Virus record (IMG/VR): IMGVR_UViG_3300035698_028646
Span: 1-23,233 of that record
Reading direction: 5' to 3' (one strand)
Origin: a virus
Length of the DNA stretch: 23,233 nt
Shown: positions 1 through 9,938 of the stretch, piece after piece
Layout: each line of letters starts with the position of its first letter
How positions within the stretch are numbered: the first letter of the stretch is position 1
Made by a program: the position numbers and the translations under genes
Notes under the pieces: model-generated
What the model was told of the DNA's origin: nothing
The model's database searches: none
The model's input: only the letters and a program-made list of their open reading frames with translations

Positions 1-464
1 ACAAATGCTCCATTACGAATGGACGAGCTAATAGTATCTGATATGTTCGTATTCCATGGAATTTTTTTAGTATATATTTCATTTTTATTTTTATCTGAAA
101 CAAAAATTTCAGTATTAAAATTTTGAACAGCAGATGACTTAATTAAGTTTTCATCTATCAAATCGTTTGTTGTAGACTTATCAAAAAAATTTTCTTTTAC
201 TTGATGCTTTGCTAAAACCGAGCCTCCTTGAAAAAAAATATATTGACTTATTACTCTTGATCCTCTTATAAATTTATTTTTATAAATATCTATAGATCCA
301 CCGATTACCCTTAACATCTCAATAGATCCTGACAGTCCCAACAAAGCATTTTCTGAAAATAAAATACCTTCGCCATTGTCAATTAAAACATTTCGTGTAT
401 AACCAAATCCACCATTGGGATTTTCAGATATCGTATTTCCTCTTATTTTTATATTAATATCCAT
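1..464 (-). CDS. Virion-type protein, N-terminal part (runs off window)
   Basis: An open frame starts with ATG at 464-462 and stays open for about 154 codons to the left edge, so only the N-terminus is seen. It begins MDINIKIRGNTISENPNGG and continues with short beta-rich, Asn/Gly/Ile-rich segments such as LIDNGEGILFSENALLG. That texture resembles the beta-helix or fibre proteins next to it. Its ATG overlaps the TAA stop of the upstream 1505-residue gene by one base (TAATG), which suggests translational coupling at the end of the fibre operon. No catalytic motif is visible and the function is unknown. A fibre-associated or virion protein is inferred from texture and position only. Confidence 0.75.
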   Translation of the reverse strand, partial: MDINIKIRGNTISENPNGGFGYTRNVLIDNGEGILFSENALLGLSGSIEMLRVIGGSIDIYKNKFIRGSRVISQYIFFQGGSVLAKHQVKENFFDKSTTNDLIDENLIKSSAVQNFNTEIFVSDKNKNEIYTKKIPWNTNISDTISSSIRNGAF

Positions 465-3400
465 TAAGTTCCATTCACATTTATTAAAATAAATCCATTA
501 TTTAGTATGGCAGATGTTGAGTAAGGAATTAAAAATGATGGGTTTGATGCCACAATATAATTATTACTAACATCTAATGTTGGGGTAGGTGAAGTATTTG
601 CAATCAATGTTTTGAACAATAAATGCATCCAATTACAATGGTTTTTCTCAATATTAACGTTAGAACTATATATTCCTTGATCAATAGCTATTGAGAAATC
701 AACAGTTCCACTAGAAGATCCGCTGAAAATAAATTTACTATTATTTTCCACTATTGAAAGTATGCTATTTTTATCAAATATTGCAGAGCTATTAAATGAT
801 GTTGATATTGCTTGCCCTCTTGTAAAATAACATATAGACCCGCAAATATTATTTTTTATATTTACATTAATTGGAACTAATCCGTTCAAAACTTGACTTG
901 ATCCGTTTCTATCCGCGCTAAAAACAATCATTTGATTTTTATCACATACGTTTTTTTCAATATTCAAATTTACTATTTCGCAACCTAATGCAGAGCTATT
1001 TACACTAGTTTCTACAAAACTTATTACAGACCTTCTATCTTCTGATGAGATAGAGTTATTAAAATAATTACCTATAATATTACAATTTTCAAGATATCCA
1101 GTTCCATCAGTACTTACAAATGATATTCCTGGATGATGATCTGGTCCGTTTATGTTGAATATACAATTTTCTATTGTAATATTTTTAATTAACTTGCCAT
1201 TGAGATTGCAAAAAATTCCCGCTTTTAAAGGATTATTTAATGCGTCTGTACTATACAGAGTATTAGGAGAAAGGCTATAGTTAAATACGCAATTTTTGAA
1301 TGATATGTCGCTTCCCAATAATACGATACCTAATGGGTTTAGTATATCGAAATAAACATTTTCAAATTCAACATTAGAATATACTAGCGCAGATGGGAAA
1401 TCAACAATTAATTTACCACCATCTCCAATATACTTTATTTTATTTTTTAATTTAAAGTTTTGAGGAGTTGCGGTTAATAATATATTATCCCTTATTTTTA
1501 CCTCAGTCGAATATGAGTTATGTCCGGAATTTTCTACAGAAGAATAAGAGTTTAGTCTTGACAACCAAGTATTTAATGTTGCCACGTCTTTTATAGATTT
1601 TCCAAGAATAAATGGATTATCTAATCCTCCATAACCTTTTCCAATGTATCTCTGTGCAGGGCTTATCTGAGCTCCGGTAACTCTAAATTTAGAGGAAGGC
1701 GTATCTAATGTTAGCGTTGGTTTAACTATTAAAATAGGTGTTAGGTTTTTGTTATAATCTAAAGATACCAAATCTGACCAAGATGATGAGCGAACTATAT
1801 ATGGTGATGCCGCGGTATCATTAATATTTAAAACGTAAAACATTCTTTGGTGATCTAATGAAAGTGATGTATAGCTTGAGTTTGGAAGCGTAAAGTCTGA
1901 AAATGCAACATACTCATACTCAGCCTTATCGTTTACGCAAAGTATCCACTCCACATCATTTGTTAAAAGTGAGCCTGAATAAGGAACAAGTGTTTCTCTT
2001 AAAATAGGAAGATTTACGTATTCAGAATTTAATTGAACGAATTTTCCATTTACTAATGCTGTTCCTCCAGAAATTTGCATTCGATTTGGATTAATTATAT
2101 TTTCATATTCAAGAAGTTGAAATCCACTAATAAGTCCGTTCTCATCTAAATATTTATTTCCAGCAGAAATAAAATCTAATGCGGAAGTAGATAAATTTCT
2201 TTCGCTTACATTTCCAAATTGCCTCGCATCTGATAATGAATTTATTTTTTTAATTATTTCATTTACTTGAACAGTGCTTAAAATCATCAACTCTTCATTA
2301 AATTGAAGCGTTGGGAATAATTGTATATCGATTTTTCTAGCGGAGCTCCATGAAGTGGCTGAAAATAAATTATCAATTAAAATTTCAACATAATCAATAT
2401 TGGACTGATCGTAAAATCTTACGGGCTGCCCCTTTTCCCCAAAAGCGAGTGGTCCAATATTATTAATATTTACGCCATCAAATGAGCATAAATATCCTGA
2501 AAACTGTCCCGTTATCTGATTATAATTTGTTATTTGAATATTTACTTTATTAACGCTTCCGTAAGAATATCCTTTTAATTTTGGACTAACTGAAACTATA
2601 TTTAGTTCAAATAATTCAGGGTCAGCGTAAAGAATATTTGAATTTACAGCAATATTTGAAGTAAGACTTAAACGCGCGCGCTCGTGAGATAATGTTTTGC
2701 CATTGACATTCAAATATATTTCAAACCATCTTTTGAATGATGTATTAATTGGCGATAGATCGGATGCATTTCCAGAGCTGAATGCTACGCTATCAGATCC
2801 AAAGTATAATTTAACATCAGTTCCAATAACTGCATTTGCAAACGGTGTACTTCCCGTACCATGAACGCTATCGAAAACTGTTATATTAGTTATTCCTCCG
2901 TAACCATCGCAATCACAATCATTAAATACAACATCTTTGATAAAAAATCTTCCGCTATCTACGGAATTGGATGAAATTACAGATAATGTTTTGCCTACTT
3001 GTAGTGATGATGTTGAAAGGTCCTGCTGAACCTCATAGGTAGTTTCAATTCTTGTTCCTGGAATAATTGTTTTTCCAATTATTTTGGCATTCCAAAATGA
3101 TTCTCCGTATCCGTCATTTATTTGGAACGGTTCAGTTGCAAATTTTTCAATTTCATTACCATTGACATTTGCAAAATTTCTTATGAGAGGTGAAAATATT
3201 TTGGTTGGATTTTGAGCAACTAAAGTAGTTATTGACCCAGATGCAGTTAGCGAATACCTTGGCGATGCCGATCCTGACCCAGACGGCGAGAATCCTAAAG
3301 CGTCGCTTAAGTCAAATCCGGGAATTCCAACAACATTTCTTGGATAAAAAGAATTTGAAGAAGATTGTTCGTAGTTTCCAGAGGCGTCTAAAGACCCAGA

Positions 3401-4981
3401 GATAATTGAAAATGATGCAACGTTTATTGGATCAGCCATCATTATTCCGAATTCACCTTTATGCGAAAAGGCGATGAATCTATAGTTAAATCCAGCTAAT
3501 CTTAATGAGTTATTGGTAGATTCAACCACAGATGATAGTGTGTATGAACCAGGCGTAGATCCTTTATTTCCGGAAATATCTATTGCTACTAACTCTTTAG
3601 AAGAGCTTAAAGGATTGCCGTTTGCATATATCGCTAGATAAAGATTGTAATGAAACTCATCGATTTGATCTGGCTCAAATCCTATGCCTAGGGTTTGTGC
3701 AGATCTTGGATTTCCTATTATTAATGATGGTAAGGATCCAGTTGGAGAGTTTGCTTGAGCCGTTGCTAAAACCCCATACTTATTTGTATTTACTGGATTT
3801 TTATAAACCTGCGCGGAGAAGTTTCCAGATGTTAAATTTTTAGAGCTAACTCTAATTACATATCTTTGCGGTGAATTTGGGGATAAAGGCTTTTTCTCTT
3901 TAACCATTGTTTGCACTGAAAATGGAGATCCATATCCATCTGGACCGTTTCCATATCCATCAAAATAGTTTATATTTACAATGTCTCCTATTTTTATTTG
4001 CTGAAACATTGTATCGAAATATCCATTTGTTGAAAATGGTGTATTTGGCAAAAACTCGATAATATCATCACCAGTATCAATATTATCTACTGGAAGATTG
4101 GAGCTATTATTAAGCAAATAAGTTTTTATTTTTGTATCTAAAATAATATTAGTTGAAAAATTACTACCTACCGTAGCAGATCTTGAAGATCTTGAAATTC
4201 CATTTGAGAAGAATGTTTGTATTTTAGTTCCGAGCAAGAATATATTAGAATTATCAACGAATTCTAAAACGTCTTGAAGAGATTTTTTATCCTGTGGTAT
4301 GTATGAAAAGTTTGATGAATTTACAAAAATGCCATCTGCTACGTGAGCGTAATTATCTGCAGGAACCGTTCCAACCGAAGGTGATGTTGGATCAACAATT
4401 CCGAAATTTGTTCCATCCGCTTTTTCATGGGCAACAAAATTTTTGTTTATATTTTTTAATAAATTATATGAATTTGAGTTATCAAGATTTATATTCTTTT
4501 TATTTTTCAAAAAATTAGCAGTAATCCCAACATCTATGTCCGATAGTTTGTGCCTGTAAATAAATCCAGATAGGTGCGGCTCAAATTTAGATCCAGTATC
4601 GGAAATAAAAGATAATGACGTGTAAGCATTTCCTTCTATTTCAAGAAGCTTATTATATAAGTCTTGAGTTGCATGGTCTAGATTTAGTTTAGATTCTGAT
4701 ATGTCAGCTGCCGATGAAATATGATAGTCATATATTGGAAGAGATATAAGTCCGGAAGATGTTATTGCTGATGAGCTTAGGGTACCATCCGCATTAATAC
4801 TAACTCCAAGCCTTTCGCTAATTGAATTTTTAGTTCCAGAGGCGCCCAAACCTATTTCAGTCTCTATATTGAATATAGCGTCACGCACGGCATTAATAGC
4901 ATCTCCACCTACTTCAGTAATGTTGTCATTTACTGGGGGTAGTTCTAAATCTGTATCAATTTGATTTGGAAAATTACTCAT
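464..4981 (-). CDS. Large virion/tail fibre protein with C-terminal beta-helix
   Basis: This 1505-residue protein is the largest in the window. The N-terminal ~60 residues (GGDAINAVRDAIFNIETEIG, then an ISERLG segment) resemble the start of many phage fibre or baseplate-attached proteins. The middle is beta-rich and non-repetitive. From about residue 1160 to the end there are stacked short rungs rich in Asn, Ile and Val (for example IENCIFNING, VNIKNNICG, VNIEKNHCN), as in right-handed parallel beta-helix spikes. Four DGY tripeptides occur near residues 340, 346, 623 and 691; one sits in a DCDCDGYGG loop. There is no enzyme motif I can name, so host-surface binding or structural extension is inferred. 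The ATG at 4981 has only a weak upstream AAAAGA. The stop overlaps the next ATG. Confidence 0.85.
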   Translation of the reverse strand: MSNFPNQIDTDLELPPVNDNITEVGGDAINAVRDAIFNIETEIGLGASGTKNSISERLGVSINADGTLSSSAITSSGLISLPIYDYHISSAADISESKLNLDHATQDLYNKLLEIEGNAYTSLSFISDTGSKFEPHLSGFIYRHKLSDIDVGITANFLKNKKNINLDNSNSYNLLKNINKNFVAHEKADGTNFGIVDPTSPSVGTVPADNYAHVADGIFVNSSNFSYIPQDKKSLQDVLEFVDNSNIFLLGTKIQTFFSNGISRSSRSATVGSNFSTNIILDTKIKTYLLNNSSNLPVDNIDTGDDIIEFLPNTPFSTNGYFDTMFQQIKIGDIVNINYFDGYGNGPDGYGSPFSVQTMVKEKKPLSPNSPQRYVIRVSSKNLTSGNFSAQVYKNPVNTNKYGVLATAQANSPTGSLPSLIIGNPRSAQTLGIGFEPDQIDEFHYNLYLAIYANGNPLSSSKELVAIDISGNKGSTPGSYTLSSVVESTNNSLRLAGFNYRFIAFSHKGEFGIMMADPINVASFSIISGSLDASGNYEQSSSNSFYPRNVVGIPGFDLSDALGFSPSGSGSASPRYSLTASGSITTLVAQNPTKIFSPLIRNFANVNGNEIEKFATEPFQINDGYGESFWNAKIIGKTIIPGTRIETTYEVQQDLSTSSLQVGKTLSVISSNSVDSGRFFIKDVVFNDCDCDGYGGITNITVFDSVHGTGSTPFANAVIGTDVKLYFGSDSVAFSSGNASDLSPINTSFKRWFEIYLNVNGKTLSHERARLSLTSNIAVNSNILYADPELFELNIVSVSPKLKGYSYGSVNKVNIQITNYNQITGQFSGYLCSFDGVNINNIGPLAFGEKGQPVRFYDQSNIDYVEILIDNLFSATSWSSARKIDIQLFPTLQFNEELMILSTVQVNEIIKKINSLSDARQFGNVSERNLSTSALDFISAGNKYLDENGLISGFQLLEYENIINPNRMQISGGTALVNGKFVQLNSEYVNLPILRETLVPYSGSLLTNDVEWILCVNDKAEYEYVAFSDFTLPNSSYTSLSLDHQRMFYVLNINDTAASPYIVRSSSWSDLVSLDYNKNLTPILIVKPTLTLDTPSSKFRVTGAQISPAQRYIGKGYGGLDNPFILGKSIKDVATLNTWLSRLNSYSSVENSGHNSYSTEVKIRDNILLTATPQNFKLKNKIKYIGDGGKLIVDFPSALVYSNVEFENVYFDILNPLGIVLLGSDISFKNCVFNYSLSPNTLYSTDALNNPLKAGIFCNLNGKLIKNITIENCIFNINGPDHHPGISFVSTDGTGYLENCNIIGNYFNNSISSEDRRSVISFVETSVNSSALGCEIVNLNIEKNVCDKNQMIVFSADRNGSSQVLNGLVPINVNIKNNICGSICYFTRGQAISTSFNSSAIFDKNSILSIVENNSKFIFSGSSSGTVDFSIAIDQGIYSSNVNIEKNHCNWMHLLFKTLIANTSPTPTLDVSNNYIVASNPSFLIPYSTSAILNNGFILINVNGT

Positions 4982-5030
4982 TATTGTCTTTTATAAAGTT
5001 CAAAATAATGCCTTAATATTAAGTCTTAAC

Positions 5031-5510
5031 TTATTTTTTTTCAGCTGGAACAACTGCAACTGGAGTTGGTATTGGCATGACTGGCTCGCCATCGATTACT
5101 GGAACGCTAGTTGTAGTTGTAGTAACTACTGATGCGCTATCGGCGTTGATACTATCTCTAACCGAATTTAATAAATCTGTTTCAGCCTCTTCTGGATTTG
5201 AAAGCCTTGCATTTAGCATACTTTTAAGAACTCTATATAATGTTCCGCAAAACATGCCTGCTACGACTCCAAATACTACTTGACTATCTTGGTTATCAAT
5301 ACCTTCTGGGAAAGGACCTCTTAAAAAGAAACCTAAAACCCCTCCTAAAAATAATGGCAGAGTTGTAAGTATTAACGAAGACCATAACCTTGTAGAACGC
5401 GCGTCTTTAAAAGTAAATTCGACTATATTTTTTATAACAGAAGTTATTCCGAATATAAACATACAAAATAGAACGAACTGCCAGGTTAGAAATTGTAAAA
5501 ATGGATCCAT
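5031..5510 (-). CDS. Three-helix membrane protein, holin-like candidate
   Basis: This 159-residue protein has three predicted membrane segments, at about residues 8-27, 44-63 and 78-95. A soluble tail follows: an acidic stretch (NPEEAETDLLNSVRDS), then a Val/Pro-rich end finishing in EKK. Small size, three helices and a charged tail fit a class I holin or another inner-membrane phage protein, but no family motif is certain. It lies inside the tail-protein operon with a good ribosome binding site (AAGGGAAAATA before ATG at 5510). It could instead be an unrelated membrane-anchored virion or superinfection protein. The holin role is inference from topology and size alone. Confidence 0.75.
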   Translation of the reverse strand: MDPFLQFLTWQFVLFCMFIFGITSVIKNIVEFTFKDARSTRLWSSLILTTLPLFLGGVLGFFLRGPFPEGIDNQDSQVVFGVVAGMFCGTLYRVLKSMLNARLSNPEEAETDLLNSVRDSINADSASVVTTTTTSVPVIDGEPVMPIPTPVAVVPAEKK

Positions 5511-5556
5511 ATTATTTTCCCTTATATTGAATGCTAAAATAGCAACAAATTATTTA

Positions 5557-6189
5557 TTATCTTAATAAGAAATAATTAGATACGTTTGATAAATTAATTT
5601 CTATATATGAAATTGCACCGGCGGATGGAATGGAGTTTGTTCCCGATTCACCTTGAACAACTAAATAATACATTCTATCACCAAGAATTGCGGGCGATGC
5701 AGGAAAGCTCGTTAAAATTAAGTCACTTGTTAAGTTGCCAAATACTGGAACGTTATATCCGGCGATCAAGCTTTGAAATCCTATAGTAGAGGCAAATGAA
5801 TTAAATAGCTTCGTAACAATAGAGCAATTCATGTGTATGTCGGGGGTTCTCAATAAACCATATATAATATAATGAATCCTAATAGATACTAAATTTGATC
5901 CAACATAATTTTTTAGAATTGGTAAATTTATAATTAGTTGCGCATTTGGTAGATTGTTTATTTGTGCTATAAAATTGGAAGGCATGATAGCAGAAGCTCC
6001 CCAACCAACCACCCCGCTTGAATTTAATTGATAAGATTCTGTAGCCGCTTGTATTATAGTTACCGTACGTGGGGGCGAAAATGAAAATGCTGCATTTGTA
6101 AGATCATAGCTATCTACTTTCGTTTTATCGATTGCAGACAAGTTTCCTGGTGCGCCTACCGTTGCTGGCGGATTTACTTTATAAGCCAT
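5557..6189 (-). CDS. Putative virion protein, 210 aa
   Basis: I do not recognise this protein. It starts MAYKVNPPATVGAPGNLSA behind a clear ribosome binding site (AAGGAAC, then ATG at 6189). It is predicted mostly beta, with alternating hydrophobic strands such as QLIINLPILKNYVGSNLVSI and a C-terminal YIEINLSNVSNYFLLR. There is no signal peptide, membrane helix or catalytic motif. It sits between the beta-helix spike gene and the membrane-protein gene on the same strand with short gaps, so it is probably co-expressed and part of the tail or fibre apparatus. It contains no DGY motif, unlike the large genes on either side. Confidence 0.75.
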   Translation of the reverse strand: MAYKVNPPATVGAPGNLSAIDKTKVDSYDLTNAAFSFSPPRTVTIIQAATESYQLNSSGVVGWGASAIMPSNFIAQINNLPNAQLIINLPILKNYVGSNLVSIRIHYIIYGLLRTPDIHMNCSIVTKLFNSFASTIGFQSLIAGYNVPVFGNLTSDLILTSFPASPAILGDRMYYLVVQGESGTNSIPSAGAISYIEINLSNVSNYFLLR

Positions 6190-6198
6190 ATTGTTCCT

Positions 6199-7821
6199 TT
6201 ATATTATATTCCATCCTACGCCTTCGAGAGCTAACAAATTAACGGATCCGTAATCTTGATTAATTACGAAATTAAATTGCCCATCGATTGTGCCTGAGCA
6301 AATTATTGTAATTGGGTGAGTTCCAGCATTGCCAACTGTATCTTTTATTATTAATTCTTGCCCCTGAGCTCCAGAAAATGGTATCGTTATAGTTTTCGGA
6401 ACAGATCCGTTTACGAGTACTATCGAGTCTCTAGCGAGAACTCTGTAAGGGTGACTGACTACCTTTACGCCATTTCTAATAATTGGTCCATTATTAATAA
6501 CGAGTCCGTTTGTTCCGAAATTTCCGAAAATACTAACCATTATATTATCTTCATTATTACCAGTTCCAACAAAAGATATTAGGCTTAAAGAGGGGTTAGA
6601 CGTAAATATTCCAAATAATAAATTAGAAGAAATTATTCCAAATCCGGTTTTTGTTGAAACTGGGGTAAATCTATTTTCATAATTAATTAATCTGAGGGCA
6701 AGTCCTTTATTTTCTATAGTATTTGAATTTATTATAATGGAGTTATTATTTACGTTAAATATACAGTTAGTTACTGGCGATATATTGTTACCTAGAGCGT
6801 ATCCAAATCCTCTTATTTTAGAATTAGATACCTCTAATAAGTCATTTCCAGCATTTATTCCATTAAATTTAATTGGTTGTGCAAAATTATCAATAAAACA
6901 ATTATTTATTTTAAGCAAAGTTTGAGGATAATTAATATTTGCAGCAACGTTAACGCTAGTATCCAAGGATATTGCATAATAAGTTGATATTATATTAGCT
7001 AGCGGAAAATTATTTCCGAATAAAGACTTGCCTAATAAGTACACTCCGTTAAGTTCTAAATTAGAACAATTTTCCTGCATTATCAAGGGCTTGTTCGCTT
7101 CAATATTTAAAGGTAGCTTCCAATAACTATCTCCTAATACTGGCTCTTCGACAAAGTTATCTGAAATTAATAAATTAATTAATTTTGTACATTTTTGAAA
7201 CATGAAAGGTCTACTATCAATATTTACATTTTGCTGGTCTGATGTACTAGATCTACCGCTATCTTGCTTTATTATAAATACTGGATTTGCAGTAGATGTT
7301 ACATTTCTCTGTGGTGGATTATTTGAAAAATCTAAATTTGTTGCATTTATTATTTTTGTACCATACCCCTCGCCCATTATAGTAATTCCTGCTGGAACTG
7401 ATATTGATTGCTTTACAATATAAGTTCCCGACTTTAAAATTATAACTCCTCCACGACGCAGTCTTTCGAATTTTATTGGTAAAAAAGTGTTACCTATAAT
7501 TGCGGAGAATATTGGATTAAGTAGTAGGTCAATACTTGGTATTAAAGGGTTATAATTATTAATTCCATTTGCATCTATCCATGTATCATATCCGTCGCCT
7601 AAAGTAACAAAGGTTTGACTAGAAGTATTGGCTGCTAATGTTAAATTTATAATAGCATCTTCAACATTTAATGCATTACCAAGTACTGAGGCTGTATCAG
7701 ATATTGATATGTCTAGCGCTTCGTGCTTACCGCTATAACCGTCAACATGATTTTTAAATTCATATAAATCGGCAGCTATTCTACCTCTACCTGGTATAAA
7801 ATTTGGAATGTTTGGAGGCAT
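6199..7821 (-). CDS. Pectate-lyase-like beta-helix tailspike protein
   Basis: This 540-residue protein has the N-terminal pattern of a phage spike: a virion-attachment-type segment, then at about residues 122-155 the characteristic entry into a pectin/pectate-lyase-like right-handed beta-helix (RGGVIILKSGTYIVKQSISV followed by PAGITIMGEGYGTKI). Repeated rungs with Asn ladders follow, such as LLKINNCFIDN and IINSNTIENKG. This fold is common in tailspikes that bind or cleave host polysaccharide, but I cannot identify catalytic acids, so enzyme activity is not claimed. The C-terminal ~80 residues (TITIPFSGAQGQELIIKDTV) look like a small beta-sandwich cap. DGY occurs twice (HVDGYSG and LGDGYDTWID). 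The start is 4 bases after the preceding stop, with no clear ribosome binding site, so coupling is likely. Confidence 0.85.
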   Translation of the reverse strand: MPPNIPNFIPGRGRIAADLYEFKNHVDGYSGKHEALDISISDTASVLGNALNVEDAIINLTLAANTSSQTFVTLGDGYDTWIDANGINNYNPLIPSIDLLLNPIFSAIIGNTFLPIKFERLRRGGVIILKSGTYIVKQSISVPAGITIMGEGYGTKIINATNLDFSNNPPQRNVTSTANPVFIIKQDSGRSSTSDQQNVNIDSRPFMFQKCTKLINLLISDNFVEEPVLGDSYWKLPLNIEANKPLIMQENCSNLELNGVYLLGKSLFGNNFPLANIISTYYAISLDTSVNVAANINYPQTLLKINNCFIDNFAQPIKFNGINAGNDLLEVSNSKIRGFGYALGNNISPVTNCIFNVNNNSIIINSNTIENKGLALRLINYENRFTPVSTKTGFGIISSNLLFGIFTSNPSLSLISFVGTGNNEDNIMVSIFGNFGTNGLVINNGPIIRNGVKVVSHPYRVLARDSIVLVNGSVPKTITIPFSGAQGQELIIKDTVGNAGTHPITIICSGTIDGQFNFVINQDYGSVNLLALEGVGWNII

Positions 7822-7825
7822 ATTT

Positions 7826-9403
7826 TTATGTTAAATTATGAGTATGTCCCATATTTTCTATAACCATCAGTTGTCCGTTGACAGTGCGTACCTCGTGAAC
7901 GTGCCCTTGGGATATTTGGGTATTTTGCTCCCATGTAGTTTGATCATTTTCATTTCTTCTTATTTTATGAACATGTGGCATGACTGCTGGTATTGCCGAT
8001 CCTATTGATGTGTTGGACCACTCGGGCAGCATAGATGTATTATCAAATGCATTGGTTTGATATGCCGGATCGAATTTGCGAATACGGGCACAATTAAGTT
8101 TTTGGGCACCTGTCAAGCCAAAGAATGTCGAATTTCTAGTTACTGACAAAACCTCGTACCTAAACTCTTCGTTACCAGCTTCATCGAATAGTATTATTAT
8201 GTCTCTAGATTTAATAGTGGGCGCTGCTAACGTCCAAAGCTTTAATGGATATTCGCTTTCCAAGCCGGCTTCTTGCATTTTTAAAGTTTCATCGGTTGGA
8301 TCTGCGCGGACCAAAATTCTTCCATCGGATCTTCTTTGATTGAAGAACTGTTCATAACGAGTTAAAAATCCTACCCCGTTACAAAATACACAGCGGTCAT
8401 CTGGATATTCTGAATTAGCCAAAAAACATGAACATCGATTACCAGTCATAGATCTTTTAAGCAAGACGGCAACTCTTCCAACTACTTCTAATTGTAGCTC
8501 TTCTCTTTGATTTATTTGGTCTTGGGCATTGAGTCCACGTACTCTATTAAAATTTCCGTACCCGTCTATACAGCCTCTTTCGCCACCAATGTAGCTTCCG
8601 ACACATATTCCTCCAAGAATTAGTTTAGGGTCAGTTCTGTGCCATCCAGAATAATCATAGCCAGGAAATCCGGTATTAGTTTCATCGGCAACGGATAGAT
8701 CAGTCGTCAATAAATCTTTTACAACCTGTTTGTACCCATCTATAAGTGTATACGGTAAATTTGGATATTCAAATCTTGCTTGAGAAGCATAAATTCTATC
8801 AAAAGTATTTGCTTCTCCAGGAGTAAACATCGTTATTGTTGGAGAGTATGTGTGATATCCATCAAAGCCAGAAATATCGTGAAATCTAGGTGTTGTTGAA
8901 TTTATTCCGCGCTGAGATATATTATTTAATATGAAATTGCTATTTACAATATCAATAGATGATATTTCAATAAGCTCAGATCCGATCTTTATTACATCAA
9001 AATTTGTAAATCCAAATGTATCTAAAACAGGAATTAGCAAATCATTTGCTGAGATATTAGATCTTAATATTGTAGTTGGATAATATTTTAAATTATCATG
9101 CGCGTCTGGCAAATTATTTAAATTTAATAATGAAGAGTATTCGACTGGTCTTACGGAAAACCAATACTCTTGACCAGGGTCTAAATCAATAATATTTACA
9201 TTTAAATCTCTTGTAATTGAAACATATTTAACACCTTCTCTAAATACATCTTCTTTTTCAATAGCGTAATATATGTGATATGCTATTTTGTTCAATGTAT
9301 TTGAAGGCTTTGCCTCAAACCAAGAAATATTGAAAGATGTTCCATCTCCAAGGTTATTAACGGATTCTAATCCAACTCTAACGTAATCAAGATAATAGGG
9401 CAT
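7826..9403 (-). CDS. Virion protein: FN3-like start, zinc knuckle, C-terminal HxH motifs
   Basis: This 525-residue protein opens with a fibronectin-III-like domain (residues ~5-75; ...IAYHIYYAIEKEDVF... then DLDPGQEYWFSVRPVEY). The middle holds a cysteine pair arrangement at about 325-345 (CSCF ... CVFCNGVGF), which suggests a structural zinc site. I associate this signature with conserved structural proteins of large phages, from memory and without a search. The last 50 residues carry three HxH motifs: HVH 477-479, HVH 501-503 and HTH 520-522, three residues from the end. In T4-type fibres HxH motifs bind iron in trimeric needles; a similar metal-binding tip is inferred here. DGY occurs three times. 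The gene starts 2 bases after the stop of the metallopeptidase gene. Confidence 0.85.
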   Translation of the reverse strand: MPYYLDYVRVGLESVNNLGDGTSFNISWFEAKPSNTLNKIAYHIYYAIEKEDVFREGVKYVSITRDLNVNIIDLDPGQEYWFSVRPVEYSSLLNLNNLPDAHDNLKYYPTTILRSNISANDLLIPVLDTFGFTNFDVIKIGSELIEISSIDIVNSNFILNNISQRGINSTTPRFHDISGFDGYHTYSPTITMFTPGEANTFDRIYASQARFEYPNLPYTLIDGYKQVVKDLLTTDLSVADETNTGFPGYDYSGWHRTDPKLILGGICVGSYIGGERGCIDGYGNFNRVRGLNAQDQINQREELQLEVVGRVAVLLKRSMTGNRCSCFLANSEYPDDRCVFCNGVGFLTRYEQFFNQRRSDGRILVRADPTDETLKMQEAGLESEYPLKLWTLAAPTIKSRDIIILFDEAGNEEFRYEVLSVTRNSTFFGLTGAQKLNCARIRKFDPAYQTNAFDNTSMLPEWSNTSIGSAIPAVMPHVHKIRRNENDQTTWEQNTQISQGHVHEVRTVNGQLMVIENMGHTHNLT

Positions 9404-9405
9404 AA

Positions 9406-9930
9406 TTATATTTTATTTTTTAAAAGTTTTTTTAGTTTTTTCTTATCTTTTTCTGGATGGTCGTGATATTCCAATAAATCATTAACATACTCTTCGGCTT
9501 TATCTTCGCCATGATGAGAATGTATGAATTCTATTTGATGTTGAAATCCTTCGATTTCGTTTGGATTTTCTAAATAATCTTCGTCATCTAAACTTTTTGT
9601 AGGACCATTGCCAGTTGTTTGCTGAGCATAATGAACAAGCTCGTGCCTTGCGTAAGAATAATCTTCAAAGAAGTCAGCATCCTGAAGTAGAGCGAAAGAA
9701 AATATAATTATTCCCTTAGATGTTTTTGCAGACACATCAATGTCATCAAACCTCATAGGAATATAATCGATTTCATCGATAGACATATCATACTCTTTAA
9801 ATAATTTAATAGTTCCTTCTTCCTTCTTTAGGAAGACTCTCATAGTATCAAGTATCTTAGTAAGATCTTTATTATCTATACTCTTAACAAGATGTAGAGG
9901 GAGTTCTTTATCTTCTGATTCCATATACAT
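9406..9930 (-). CDS. Zincin-like metallopeptidase
   Basis: This 174-residue protein has the zinc metalloprotease motif HELVH at residues 96-100, in the context YARHELVHYAQQ. A downstream acidic helix (NPNEIEGFQHQIEF, about 122-135) could supply the third zinc ligand, as in gluzincins. The N-terminal half is a mixed alpha/beta region and the C-terminus is highly charged (KDKKKLKKLLKNKI). It heads the minus-strand operon ending at the left edge and is followed within 2 bases by a virion gene, so it may be a virion or assembly protease, but the substrate is unknown. ATG codons at 9930 and 9924 are both possible, neither with a ribosome binding site. A TATAAT box lies only 8 bases before the first ATG. 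Confidence 0.8.
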   Translation of the reverse strand: MYMESEDKELPLHLVKSIDNKDLTKILDTMRVFLKKEEGTIKLFKEYDMSIDEIDYIPMRFDDIDVSAKTSKGIIIFSFALLQDADFFEDYSYARHELVHYAQQTTGNGPTKSLDDEDYLENPNEIEGFQHQIEFIHSHHGEDKAEEYVNDLLEYHDHPEKDKKKLKKLLKNKI

Positions 9931-9938
9931 GTTATGTG

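Noticed and set aside
3622-4518. Plus-strand frames of 73-74 codons inside the 1505-residue gene
   Set aside because: They lie wholly within a long, clearly real gene on the other strand, have no ribosome binding sites and look like antisense translation.
5012-5023. CTTAATATTAAG palindrome as a terminator between genes
   Set aside because: It is entirely AT-rich apart from the ends, has no loop in its perfect form and no following U-run; likely background.
464-9403. Diversity-generating retroelement targeting the fibre genes
   Set aside because: No reverse transcriptase gene or template/variable repeat pair is visible in the window.
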